Of a stretch of 64,000 nt of DNA, positions 56,160 through 64,000 are shown piece by piece. Numbering within the stretch: the first letter of the stretch is position 1; each line of letters begins with the position of its first letter. Made by a program: the position numbers and the translations under genes. Location of the stretch: NCBI GenBank assembly GCA_023703575.1, contig CP097969.1, positions 372,001-436,000 on the forward strand. Direction: 5' to 3'. The notes below the pieces were generated by a model that saw only the letters and a program-made list of their open reading frames with translations, had not been told where the DNA came from and searched no databases. Origin of the DNA: SAR86 cluster bacterium (lineage in GTDB: Bacteria; Pseudomonadota; Gammaproteobacteria; Magnimaribacterales; Magnimaribacteraceae).

Positions 56160-56250
56160 GGAGAGGTGGCTGAGTGGTTGAAAGCGCTCCCCTGCTAAGG
56201 GAGTATAGGGTAATCCCCTATCGAGGGTTCGAATCCCTCCCTCTCCGCCA
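56160..56250 (+). tRNA. tRNA-Ser (GCU)
   Basis: A 91-nt tRNA with acceptor GGAGAGG/CCTCTCC, discriminator G and encoded CCA. The anticodon stem CTCCC/GGGAG presents GCU, and the long variable arm (a GGG/CCC stem) is typical of tRNA-Ser. The T-loop is GGTTCGAATCC. Confidence 0.97.
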
Positions 56251-56321
56251 GCCTATCTATGCAAAAAAAATAACATCCGCAACTTAATTCAGTTAATATT
56301 TCTGTACAACAAGGAATAATT

Positions 56322-56804
56322 ATGAATTTAAAAAGTTTAGCTTTAACATTTTTAACAATTTTTTTAATTAACTGTTCAGGATCAGATAAAACTGAGCAAA
56401 ATAAAAAAATGGCAGGAAATTTTCTTGATTTAGCATTATCAGAAAATCCAAAGTCGGCTCAACCTTTAACGCATCCAGATTTTACTTTTACTTTTATGGG
56501 AGAGACTGAAATATCGAATATTGCATTTGATAGAGAAGCTTACTTTGATGATTGGATACCCAATGTTGTTGGTGCTTTATTGCCAAATGGCATAACTTTA
56601 ACTACTACAGATATGATTGGAGATGAGAGCGGTGTGGCCGTTATTATGGAAGGAGATGCCGAAGGTATAAACGGAGAATATGATAATAAGTATGTTTTTG
56701 TTTATAAATTTAAAGATGGAAAAATATTATCTATAAATGAATATAACAGTGACCTATTGGTGGCAACTAGACTGTATAAAAATAAATTAGTACCACTTGA
56801 TTAG
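56322..56804 (+). CDS. SnoaL/NTF2-like lipoprotein
   Basis: A 160-residue protein. The lipobox L-I-N-C places the lipidated Cys at residue 18. The mature part has an NTF2-like pattern: an N-terminal helix (N-F-L-D-L-A-L), H-P-D-F-T-F-T-F, and late strands Y-V-F-V-Y-K-F-K-D-G-K-I-L-S-I-N-E-Y. SnoaL-like proteins are either small-molecule isomerases/hydrolases or binding proteins; no catalytic residue can be named here. Its end overlaps the possible TTG start of the next lipoprotein gene. Confidence 0.75.
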   Translation: MNLKSLALTFLTIFLINCSGSDKTEQNKKMAGNFLDLALSENPKSAQPLTHPDFTFTFMGETEISNIAFDREAYFDDWIPNVVGALLPNGITLTTTDMIGDESGVAVIMEGDAEGINGEYDNKYVFVYKFKDGKILSINEYNSDLLVATRLYKNKLVPLD

Positions 56805-56911
56805 ATCAATCTTTCAAAAAAAACCTTTTACCTTTTATTATTCTTTTTATTATTGGTTGCTCTGCTGAAGATAGTTCATCTAATAAATCTTCATGGAGTT
56901 TATCCGAGGGA

Positions 56912-57853
56912 ATGGAATATCCGAAAGGTAATCAACTTTCTAGAGCCGAAGATGGTGTCATACTTGATGATGGAACTTTAATCGTTGCTGATCAAAGACA
57001 TGGTTTAGCTAAAATTGATCTATCTGGAAATGTAACTCCTTTTGGTAATTTTGAAGCTTTGGAATATGCACATAATCCTCCAAAAGTTGAATCCGGGCCA
57101 AACGGCGTGCACCTGTCACCGGATAAAAAATTTGTCCTCACTGCGGATGTCTTCAACGGAAAAATTTATAAATCTTCTATTGAAAGTAACTCAACAGAAA
57201 TTCTCTATTCTCATGAGTATGGAGTAAACACTGCGAGAGAAGATTCAACTGGAGCAGTTTGGTTCACTCAATCAACCGAAAATCAAAATGAGGAAAGAGT
57301 GTTTGAAGCTCTAGAGAGAGCTATTCCAGACGGTGCCTTATATCGTATTTCAAGTTTTGAAGGTGAAGTAACTCCTGAATTGATCATAGACGGACTTTAT
57401 TTTGCGAACGGATTTTACATAGATGAGAGAAGTAACAAATTTTATCTCTCAGAAATGATGAAAAATAGAGTCCTCGTATTTGATTTGGATTTGTCGACAG
57501 GCTCACTTTCAAACCAAGTAATATTAGCAAGTATACCAACGCCTGATAATATGGAGCTCAATCATGATGGCAGATTATGGGTAGCGTCACTATTGTCAAA
57601 CCAAATTTTGGCAATAGATTTAGAAACTGGAGACACTTCAGTTGTATTTGATGCACAGACAGAGGTAGGTCATGAAAATTTGCAAATAGGCTTACAAGAT
57701 ATGGAGAATGGAGAAGGTTTCGCAGATCTTCTTACTGAAGAGCTTATAGGTGACATGCCTGGGCTTCTAACAGGGATGATAATTGGAGATAATTCTCAGC
57801 CATTCTATGTAGCCAATTTAGGTTCCGCGCTAATAAAAGTCTCTAAAGAATAA
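56912..57853 (+). CDS. SMP-30/gluconolactonase-like beta-propeller protein, probably a frameshifted lipoprotein
   Basis: The 313-residue frame from the first ATG encodes a beta-propeller-like protein (V-E-S-G-P-N-G-V-H-L-S-P-D, Y-F-A-N-G-F-Y-I-D, P-D-N-M-E-L-N-H-D-G-R-L-W-V-A). The same frame upstream, from about 56825, encodes a lipoprotein signal ending F-I-I-G-C-S-A-E-D, but it has no ATG, GTG or TTG. If one A is removed from the A8 run at 56816-56823, a TTG at 56797, inside the preceding gene's end, yields a complete signal peptide. The annotated start is therefore conservative; the real protein may be about 350 residues and membrane-anchored. Substrate unknown. Confidence 0.7.
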   Translation: MEYPKGNQLSRAEDGVILDDGTLIVADQRHGLAKIDLSGNVTPFGNFEALEYAHNPPKVESGPNGVHLSPDKKFVLTADVFNGKIYKSSIESNSTEILYSHEYGVNTAREDSTGAVWFTQSTENQNEERVFEALERAIPDGALYRISSFEGEVTPELIIDGLYFANGFYIDERSNKFYLSEMMKNRVLVFDLDLSTGSLSNQVILASIPTPDNMELNHDGRLWVASLLSNQILAIDLETGDTSVVFDAQTEVGHENLQIGLQDMENGEGFADLLTEELIGDMPGLLTGMIIGDNSQPFYVANLGSALIKVSKE

Positions 57854-57881
57854 TATATAACCTTCTGTTGAATTTTTAAGT

Positions 57882-59216
57882 TCATATAGATCTACTGTAG
57901 GCTTTAATTTTATCCCAGTCACCGCTGATAATAATGGTTTTACCTTCATGTTGGAGATTTAGCCCCATCCTCGTTCCATCTGGGGAAAAACAAACCCCAG
58001 ATATTTCTGTTGATCGTTTAGAAGAAACCCTGCCGAGAACATACATTTTTCCTTTAGGAGTAAATCCTATCAATTTACAAGCATTACTATCATTATCCTC
58101 ACAGACTATTAAGTCACCCCAAGGAGATATAGTAATGTTGTCTCCCATCCAGAATTCATCTTTAGACTTAGATTCATAAAATAGGGTGATGTAATCATTT
58201 GCAGGGTTGTATCTCCAAATTTGTCCTAAACCAGCAAAACCTCCAGACTTGCAAGTAAAGTAAATTTCACTTTGATTAAGGTTATTAGTATCGACGATGA
58301 TTCCCTCAGAGCCATTAAATGTTGTTCCACCTTTTTCCATGCCTTGAATTTTCGTTTTCTTTGAGGTTGCTTCTGGGTCCAATATAGAAACCCAAGATGT
58401 TTTAAGAGAATCACCAATTTTAATTTCCCCTTTACTATTATTGGCATTAACTAGGCCTTTTATACTTAATGCATAAAGTTTTCCCTCACCATCTAAATTA
58501 TTTTTTGAATTAGGAATGAATTTATAGAAGAGTCCAGATGGATCGTCTTCAGTTTGATATACGCTTCCTTCTTTATCATTTATATCTACTGCTACAGCCT
58601 CTCTCTTAAATCTCCCCATTCTGCTCAATTTTTTATAACCTATTGAATTATTTCTTGGATCGATCTCAAATGCATAACCGTGGTTTTCTTGATAAGTCTC
58701 CTCACAAGAAATCCAAGTATTCCACGGAGTTTTACCGCCTGCGCAATTTTTTATTGTTCCGCTTAAACTTCTATAAGATTTTTCTACTTCTAGAGTTTCA
58801 GTATTCAAAATCAAAGTACTTGTTCCTCCCGAGTAAGGAATTCCATTGATAGTATCATAGGCTTTTGAAGCATCTAAGGACACATCAGGACTAGTAGTTT
58901 CATGATTTATAATTAAGGCCAATTTATTATTATCCAATTGGAAGAACTCCATACCATCTGGATCTCCTCCATAAACCAAACCATCAGACATCAAGTTACC
59001 TGTCTGCATAATTTCTTTGTAATGGAGTGGGCTAGGCAAATCAAATAAAGTATCAGGATCTTTAAGCAGTGAACCATTCCATTGATTTACATTCTCTTTT
59101 CCTCTTTTGTTATCCGCAAAAAGTGCTTTATTTCCGCTTGCATGAAAAGCCATAAGAGCTCCAGACATGACGAAGGTAACTTTAAGAAACTTTCTTCTTG
59201 AGAATGTTGATTTCAT
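57882..59216 (-). CDS. PhoX-like (DUF839) Tat-exported protein
   Basis: A 444-residue protein. The N-terminus has a twin-arginine signal (S-R-R-K-F-L-K then a hydrophobic core to about residue 27), so it is exported folded. The body matches the DUF839/PhoX beta-propeller family (I-S-C-E-E-T-Y, Y-Q-T-E-D-D-P-S-G-L-F-Y-K-F, V-C-E-D-N-D, G-V-C-F-S-P-D-G). PhoX proteins are Ca/Fe phosphatases; activity of this divergent member is not assured. I use the ATG at 59216 because the longer frame places residues before the Tat signal. It converges on the other beta-propeller gene with a 28-base gap. Confidence 0.85.
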   Translation of the reverse strand: MKSTFSRRKFLKVTFVMSGALMAFHASGNKALFADNKRGKENVNQWNGSLLKDPDTLFDLPSPLHYKEIMQTGNLMSDGLVYGGDPDGMEFFQLDNNKLALIINHETTSPDVSLDASKAYDTINGIPYSGGTSTLILNTETLEVEKSYRSLSGTIKNCAGGKTPWNTWISCEETYQENHGYAFEIDPRNNSIGYKKLSRMGRFKREAVAVDINDKEGSVYQTEDDPSGLFYKFIPNSKNNLDGEGKLYALSIKGLVNANNSKGEIKIGDSLKTSWVSILDPEATSKKTKIQGMEKGGTTFNGSEGIIVDTNNLNQSEIYFTCKSGGFAGLGQIWRYNPANDYITLFYESKSKDEFWMGDNITISPWGDLIVCEDNDSNACKLIGFTPKGKMYVLGRVSSKRSTEISGVCFSPDGTRMGLNLQHEGKTIIISGDWDKIKAYSRSI

Positions 59217-59338
59217 AAAAACGATAATTATATTTTGTAAGAAACAGTTTTGCTGCAACATTTATGAAAAAAAAATTTTATTTTTTAAAACTTTCTATAT
59301 CATTCTTTTCCTAAATCAAAGGGATCAAGGAGGAATCA

Positions 59339-60154
59339 GTGAGTATTTATTCATCATCAAATCCGGTGACTATATCAACTCTTAATGAAATGAAAGTTAG
59401 AGGAGAGAAAATTGCTTGTCTCACTGCATATGATGCAACATTTTCAGCATTAGAAAGCTCTTGCGGCATAGAAGTTATTCTAGTTGGTGATTCTTTAGGA
59501 ATGATTTTACAAGGTCATGACAGTACTTTACCTGTAACAATGGAAGATATTGTGTATCACCTTGATAATGTTAAAAGAACAAACCATGGCTCTATGATTA
59601 TGGCTGATATGCCATTTATGAGTTATGCATCAGAAGAACAAACACTCGAGAATGCAGCAGCCTTGATGAGGGCTGGTGCAAATTGCGTCAAACTTGAAGG
59701 CACTTCGTGGATAAGTAGATCAACAGAACTTCTTGCTGAAAGAGGGATTCCAGTTTGTGCTCATATGGGTTTAACTCCTCAATCTGTAAATAGAATAGGT
59801 GGTTATATCGTACAAGGCAGAAATCCTGATAAAGCAGAAGAGTTAATAAAAGAGGCTAAATTGTTAGAAGAGTCTGGTGCAAGTATGCTTTTGTTAGAGT
59901 GTGTTCCTTCTGAATTAGCAAAAAATATAAGCGAATCTCTAAAGATCCCTGTGATAGGTATAGGAGCCGGTGTCGAAGTAGATGGTCAAATAATGGTAAA
60001 TTATGATCTGCTTGGTATTACTCAAATGGAAAAGCCTCCTAAATTTGTGAAGAATTACCTGCAAGGCGCATCTTCTATTGAGGAAGCCATAAGAAGTTAT
60101 GTTTCTGAAGTAAAAGAAAAAAAATTTCCTGGTATAGAACATAGTTTCAAGTAA
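59339..60154 (+). CDS. panB: 3-methyl-2-oxobutanoate hydroxymethyltransferase (GTG start)
   Basis: The first committed step of pantothenate synthesis, which adds a hydroxymethyl group to ketoisovalerate. It has 271 residues, with T-A-Y-D-A-T-F near the N-terminus, G-D-S-L-G-M (Mg-binding), V-K-L-E-G and G-I-G-A-G. The GTG start is supported by AAGGAGG 4 bases upstream, one of the best ribosome-binding sites in the window. It overlaps panC by one base. Confidence 0.95.
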   Translation: MSIYSSSNPVTISTLNEMKVRGEKIACLTAYDATFSALESSCGIEVILVGDSLGMILQGHDSTLPVTMEDIVYHLDNVKRTNHGSMIMADMPFMSYASEEQTLENAAALMRAGANCVKLEGTSWISRSTELLAERGIPVCAHMGLTPQSVNRIGGYIVQGRNPDKAEELIKEAKLLEESGASMLLLECVPSELAKNISESLKIPVIGIGAGVEVDGQIMVNYDLLGITQMEKPPKFVKNYLQGASSIEEAIRSYVSEVKEKKFPGIEHSFK

Positions 60155-60981
60155 TGCTGATAATCTCCGATACTGCTGAACTTGAAGAGGCATTAAGGAT
60201 ATACCGAAGAAAATTCAAGCACATATCCTTAGTCCCTACGATGGGAAATCTTCATGAGGGCCATCTAAAGTTAGTAAATCAAGCAAGTGAAATTTCTGAT
60301 TTCGTATGTGTTTCCATCTTTGTTAATCCTCTTCAGTTTGGACCAAAAGAGGATTACAGTGCTTATCCCAGAACTTTAGATGAAGATATTAGTAAACTAG
60401 AAAACACAAATTGTTCTCTTCTATTCCTTCCAGAGTCAAAGGATTTACTACGTAATATACGAGAATGCAAAGCCGATCCTTACTTATCCTCAATTTTATG
60501 TGGAAAAACAAGAACAAATCACTTCGATGGAGTAGTTACGATAGTCAACAGACTTTTTGAATTATTTAAACCAAAATCAACTTACTTTGGCGAAAAGGAT
60601 TACCAACAATTAATGATTATTAAAGAGTTTGTTACCAGACATGATCTAAATATTAAGATTGAAGGAATATCAACTGAAAGAGAGGAGTCTGGTTTAGCAA
60701 AAAGTAGTAGGAATAAGTATTTGAGCAATGACGAAAAAGAGAAGGCAACCTTAATCTATAGAAGCTTGTGCAAAGTAAGACAATCTATCCTAGATTTATC
60801 GTCTCTAGATCAAGCTATATGTGAAGCTATCGAATTACTGGAAGAAAATAGTTTTAAAGTTGACTACTTCGAGGCAAGATCTAGAGTAAGTTTAAAGTCA
60901 TCTAATGATCTTGAAGATATTATTCTTTTTTGTGCGGCTACTATCAATAATGTGAGATTAATAGATAACCTTAAGGTTTAG
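60154..60981 (+). CDS. panC: Pantoate--beta-alanine ligase
   Basis: The last step of pantothenate synthesis, joining pantoate and beta-alanine with ATP. It has 275 residues, with V-P-T-M-G-N-L-H-E-G-H (HIGH-like) and F-G-E-K-D-Y-Q-Q-L, plus the R-E-E-S-G-L-A-K-S-S-R-N-K-Y loop (KMSKS-like). It is translationally coupled to panB. No panD is seen in the window. Confidence 0.96.
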   Translation: MLIISDTAELEEALRIYRRKFKHISLVPTMGNLHEGHLKLVNQASEISDFVCVSIFVNPLQFGPKEDYSAYPRTLDEDISKLENTNCSLLFLPESKDLLRNIRECKADPYLSSILCGKTRTNHFDGVVTIVNRLFELFKPKSTYFGEKDYQQLMIIKEFVTRHDLNIKIEGISTEREESGLAKSSRNKYLSNDEKEKATLIYRSLCKVRQSILDLSSLDQAICEAIELLEENSFKVDYFEARSRVSLKSSNDLEDIILFCAATINNVRLIDNLKV

Positions 60982-60986
60982 TTAGT

Positions 60987-61880
60987 GTGAAACGAATACA
61001 TGAAAAAGATTTATTTGAAGTATCAGATACTCTTTATCCTCATGGAAGGCTTACTAATGCAAAAAGGTTAGAAGGAGGGTTTTCATGCGATGTCTTCATT
61101 CTGGATATCCAAACAGCTAATAAAGAAACCAAATTAGTTTTCCGATCCGAGGGCTCTTTTCCAGCTGATAACTCAATCGAAACAGAATTTAATTTACTCA
61201 AAGTACTCAATACAACCAACTTACCGGTTTCTGAAGCAATCTATTTAGACACAAGCTGCAAGATTTTACACAGACCTTTCATGATAATGTCTTACTTAGA
61301 TGGATCATTAGGAACTTCTAATGAAAAAGTAATTTGCGATCATGAATTGATGGCAACCCAACTTAGAAATATCCATCAAATAGAAATTGATAAATTATCT
61401 GAGTTATCTCTTAGAGTTGATCCTCTAGATCAATTACTTTCTTTTATTCCAAAAGGAAGAGATTGGAATGAGATTAGAAACTTTATAAAAAATCTTACTA
61501 TAGATGAATATAAAGGAAAGAAATGTCTTTTACATGGAGACTATTGGCCAGGGAACATACTTTGGAACAATGAAAACATAAGCGGTATTCTTGATTGGGA
61601 ATATGCCGCTATTGGAGATCCGCTAGCAGACCTTGCTGTGACTTGTTTGGATGCAAGATACTCTAGTGGAGAAATAGGAATGAATTCCTTCAAACAAAAG
61701 TACCTTGGAAACGAAAAGATTGATGAATATAGATTTAATCTTTGGTTAATCTATATTGCTGCATCTACACTGCATTACATAAATAATTGGAACTTAGATA
61801 AGCAAACAAAATCTATAATGAAAAGAGAGTCAAAATTAACGATATTGGGTTCTTTTAACATTATTAAGAATCAGTCATAG
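60987..61880 (+). CDS. Phosphotransferase family protein (APH/choline-kinase fold)
   Basis: A 297-residue protein of the aminoglycoside phosphotransferase superfamily. The catalytic loop is L-H-G-D-Y-W-P-G-N-I-L-W and the metal site I-L-D-W-E-Y-A-A-I-G-D-P-L-A-D-L-A. Such chromosomal proteins phosphorylate varied small molecules; resistance is not implied. It starts with GTG 5 bases after panC and may be cotranscribed with the pan genes. Confidence 0.85.
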   Translation: MKRIHEKDLFEVSDTLYPHGRLTNAKRLEGGFSCDVFILDIQTANKETKLVFRSEGSFPADNSIETEFNLLKVLNTTNLPVSEAIYLDTSCKILHRPFMIMSYLDGSLGTSNEKVICDHELMATQLRNIHQIEIDKLSELSLRVDPLDQLLSFIPKGRDWNEIRNFIKNLTIDEYKGKKCLLHGDYWPGNILWNNENISGILDWEYAAIGDPLADLAVTCLDARYSSGEIGMNSFKQKYLGNEKIDEYRFNLWLIYIAASTLHYINNWNLDKQTKSIMKRESKLTILGSFNIIKNQS

Positions 61881-61991
61881 GATAATCATACAACTACTAA
61901 GTTTTCCATTGAGTAATGATGTATATTCATTAAACCTATAGACTCAATAAAGAATGAAATGTTATTCTGATTTAAATTCTGGGGTCATCTT

Positions 61992-62543
61992 ATGTGGAAA
62001 TTTATTGTAGTAATTTATTTAGGCATTTTCGCTTTATCAGTTTCAAGTTCACCTATCTGTAATATCAATCAAGAACTTAATAAAGATACTGCAGCTAAAT
62101 TAAGTGAATTTAGAGATCAGACCTATTCAACTTGTTTAACATGTGCTGATAATTCTTGTCAGTTGAAAAACTGGCCTGAAGAAAAAAAAGGGGATGAGAC
62201 AGTGTGTAAACTTCTTTTTTGCACACCTAGTTATGTTTCCAAATTTTTTGAAAAGCCCGATAACGTTAAATCAGGCAAAACTAAAATTGAATTTTCCTAC
62301 ATCATTAATTCAAAGGGGAAAATTAAAGAGGTAGAAGTAAAATCTGCCAAAGGTGCTATGAATGCTAGGGAGTCTTATAAATACTTACAAAGCTTTACTT
62401 CTAAAACTCAATTTGAGCCCTTATTAGTTAATGATAAGGCAATTACATTAATTAATCTTGAAGGGGAGCATATTGCCTATACAGGAAAATATGAAGACAT
62501 TGATAAAAATATGCCAGTTAATCAAGGGATTTGGAGAAATTAG
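61992..62543 (+). CDS. Secreted cysteine-containing protein with TonB-C-like domain, function unknown
   Basis: A 183-residue protein with an N-terminal export signal (about residues 1-20). A cysteine-rich segment follows (Cys at about 23, 48, 51, 56, 72 and 77, including C-L-T-C and K-L-L-F-C). The second half, I-E-F-S-Y-I-I-N-S-K-G-K-I-K-E-V-E-V, then Q-F-E-P-L-L-V-N-D-K-A, resembles the fold pattern of TonB C-terminal domains, but no TonB transmembrane anchor or proline-rich region is seen. It may be a periplasmic protein with disulfides. Function is not assigned. Confidence 0.6.
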   Translation: MWKFIVVIYLGIFALSVSSSPICNINQELNKDTAAKLSEFRDQTYSTCLTCADNSCQLKNWPEEKKGDETVCKLLFCTPSYVSKFFEKPDNVKSGKTKIEFSYIINSKGKIKEVEVKSAKGAMNARESYKYLQSFTSKTQFEPLLVNDKAITLINLEGEHIAYTGKYEDIDKNMPVNQGIWRN

Positions 62544-62558
62544 ATAGATTTAAATTAG

Positions 62559-63650
62559 ATGATCGAGAAATCTAAGCTTATTCGTGAATTAGAATTAGTT
62601 TCCACGGATAAGGATTTTATGGAGCCATTTAATGTATTGATAGATTCCCTCAATGATGAGGCTAATTTAGGTTCTATCGGTCAAATAGCTGTTGAATATC
62701 AATTAAAACAACATATAAATAATCGAATACTTATCGATAAGGCTTATAGTTTAAAAAAGCATTCAGTATCAAAACCTCTCATTGTCATTGGTTTGCCTAG
62801 ATCAGGAACAACATTTCTATTTAATCTTTTAAGCAAAGATCAAGATAACAGAAGCCCCTTGTTTTGGGAGATGATGAAGCCTTTTCCTTTGCTAAAAAAA
62901 GATGGCTTAAGAAAGAAGGCTAGAATATTCCAATCTGATTTAATTTTATTCTTTAAAGAAAGATTAATCCCAAATCTTGATAATCTTCACAAAATAAAAT
63001 CTATTAGTCCTGAAGAATGTTTATTAATTAAGGTATTTGGTCTGCAAAGTATTTTATATTTCTATATGGCGAATGTTCCTACTTACTTAAATTATTTATC
63101 AAATTGTGATACTCGGATTAGTTATTCATGGCACTATAAATTTTTAAGTATTCTTGAGAATCAACTTAAGCCCAAGAGATGGTTGCTCAAAGACCCCAGT
63201 CACTTAGGTAATCTTAAGGAAATATTAAGCGTTTACCCTGATGCATGCTTTATTCACATTACTCGAGATCCTGTTGAAACTATTCCTTCAATTTGTAGCT
63301 TAACCGCCCAAGTAAGAAAAGGGTTCTCGAAAGATTTGGATAGAAAACGCTTAGGTCAAGACACACTTAATTTTTGGGCAAAATCAAATGACAAAAATGA
63401 GGCCCAAAGATCTGATTTATCCTCAAATCAATATATGCAAGTTCAATACGATGATTTATTAGATGATCCAATTAATTTAATAAAAGACATATACAGGAAT
63501 TTTTCTATTTCGTTGGATGATCAAACTCTGTCTCTTATGAATGCTTACATCGGGGAAGATTCTAATGATGCGAAAGCTGAACACAAATATTCTCTAGAAG
63601 ATTATGGACTTGAAAGGAGAGAAGTACATAATAAGCTGGATTATTCTTAA
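62559..63650 (+). CDS. Sulfotransferase family protein
   Basis: A 363-residue PAPS-dependent sulfotransferase-like protein. The 5'-phosphosulfate loop is V-I-G-L-P-R-S-G-T-T and the 3'-phosphate motif is H-I-T-R-D-P-V-E-T-I-P-S. No signal peptide is visible. An APS-kinase-like gene, which would make the PAPS donor, begins 14 bases downstream, which supports a sulfation role. Acceptor substrate unknown (a polysaccharide, lipid or small molecule are possible). Confidence 0.85.
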   Translation: MIEKSKLIRELELVSTDKDFMEPFNVLIDSLNDEANLGSIGQIAVEYQLKQHINNRILIDKAYSLKKHSVSKPLIVIGLPRSGTTFLFNLLSKDQDNRSPLFWEMMKPFPLLKKDGLRKKARIFQSDLILFFKERLIPNLDNLHKIKSISPEECLLIKVFGLQSILYFYMANVPTYLNYLSNCDTRISYSWHYKFLSILENQLKPKRWLLKDPSHLGNLKEILSVYPDACFIHITRDPVETIPSICSLTAQVRKGFSKDLDRKRLGQDTLNFWAKSNDKNEAQRSDLSSNQYMQVQYDDLLDDPINLIKDIYRNFSISLDDQTLSLMNAYIGEDSNDAKAEHKYSLEDYGLERREVHNKLDYS

Positions 63651-63664
63651 TTTATTACTTAAAT

Positions 63665-64000
63665 ATGAAAATTCTTGTTATGGGATTACCCGGGAGTGGT
63701 AAAACCTATTTGTCTGAAAGACTTCAGCCATTGTTAGAGTCTGCGTGGTTTAATGCTGATAAAGTTAGGTCTATGGCAGGTGATTGGGATTTTAGTGAGG
63801 AAGGTAGATTAAGGCAAAGTTTAAGAATGAAATCAATCGCTGATTTCGAATCACATCATAATAGGATTGTAATTTGTGACTTCGTCTGCCCAACTGAGGA
63901 AACTAGGAAGATATTTGATGCAGACGTAACTATTTGGCTCGATACCATCGTAGAAGGTCGTTTTGAAGACACAAATGCGTTATTTGAACCACCTTCTTCA
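63665..64000 (+). CDS. APS-kinase-like P-loop kinase, truncated by window edge
   Basis: The first 112 codons are visible. The P-loop G-L-P-G-S-G-K-T is at about residues 7-14, then F-N-A-D-K-V-R, R-L-R-Q-S-L-R and I-V-I-C-D-F-V-C-P-T-E-E-T-R, which follow the layout of adenylylsulfate kinase (CysC: D-G-D-N-V-R and the F-I-S-P segment). The frame is open at 64000. It lies 14 bases after the sulfotransferase gene. Another small P-loop kinase remains possible because the C-terminus is unseen. Confidence 0.7.
   Translation, partial: MKILVMGLPGSGKTYLSERLQPLLESAWFNADKVRSMAGDWDFSEEGRLRQSLRMKSIADFESHHNRIVICDFVCPTEETRKIFDADVTIWLDTIVEGRFEDTNALFEPPSS

Noticed and set aside
58643-58849. Small plus-strand ORF inside the PhoX-like gene
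   Set aside because: It lies wholly antisense to a well-supported coding region, has no ribosome-binding site and no recognisable motifs. The same holds for other short antisense frames, e.g. 1079-1393, 24391-24711 and 30674-31012.
54512-59216. Genomic island with tRNA-Ser as attachment site
   Set aside because: The neighbouring genes are accessory-like, but I see no integrase gene and no repeat of the tRNA 3' end in the window.
60987-61880. Aminoglycoside resistance gene
   Set aside because: The phosphotransferase fold is shared by many housekeeping kinases, and the context (pan genes) and lack of close resistance-type features argue against it.

Overview
The window reads as a chromosomal segment of a low-GC, gene-dense, streamlined marine gammaproteobacterium, plausibly SAR86-like; that placement is inference from gene order and protein similarity, not from a marker-gene tree. 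The main evidence is the block aroC-leuC-leuD-leuB-asd-(fimV)-truA-trpF-trpB-trpA-accD-folC-dedD-cvpA-purF, which is the Pseudomonas-type arrangement with trpBA inserted. Other gammaproteobacterial neighbourhoods are mltF beside purL, alaS-lysC, umuD-umuC behind a canonical LexA box, and the pairing of AcnB with methylcitrate-cycle genes.

Layout. 0-3.4 kb: the end of a CoA-transferase gene, an amidohydrolase lipoprotein and the C-terminal part of a TonB-dependent receptor. Near position 3420-3430 the receptor fragment abuts a thrH gene that has lost its first codons, so this point is a rearrangement breakpoint or an assembly join. 3.4-8.6 kb: methylcitrate cycle genes prpB-prpC-prpD, a UPF0114 membrane protein and a HAD hydrolase. 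8.7-22.3 kb: the long biosynthetic run for aromatic amino acids, leucine, aspartate-family amino acids, tryptophan, fatty acids, folate and purines. 22.3-36 kb: acnB, a DUF1289 protein with miaE, SOS polymerase umuDC, lpxH, a cyclophilin lipoprotein, gltX-cysS, a PD-(D/E)XK nuclease, tRNA-Asn, uvrB and a reduced mltF. 36-46.8 kb: purL, two Nudix hydrolases, a gamma-carbonic anhydrase, a dienelactone hydrolase, alaS and lysC. 46.8-50.9 kb: a Fur-type promoter driving a siderophore receptor, an intergenic region almost entirely made of inverted repeats, ferrochelatase and a nitroreductase. 51-59.2 kb is the most accessory-like part: a TonB receptor without its C-terminus, an alpha/beta hydrolase, an alternative oxidase, a GMC oxidoreductase, tRNA-Ser, a SnoaL-like lipoprotein, a beta-propeller lipoprotein that may need a frameshift, and a Tat-exported PhoX-like protein. 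59.3-64 kb: panB-panC, a phosphotransferase, a secreted cysteine-rich protein, a sulfotransferase and the start of an APS-kinase-like gene.

Genes are tightly packed. Seven of ten convergent gene pairs overlap or are separated by only 1-2 bases, with no room for a terminator. No IS element, prophage, CRISPR array, rRNA or origin was recognised, and no stretch over 300 bases lacks a gene. I found no clear new defence or biosynthetic system. The items most worth a second look are the hairpin cluster at 49058-49272, the Fur half-site array at 46873-46944, the A8 frameshift at 56816-56823, the reduced FimV and MltF proteins, and the two truncated TonB receptors.
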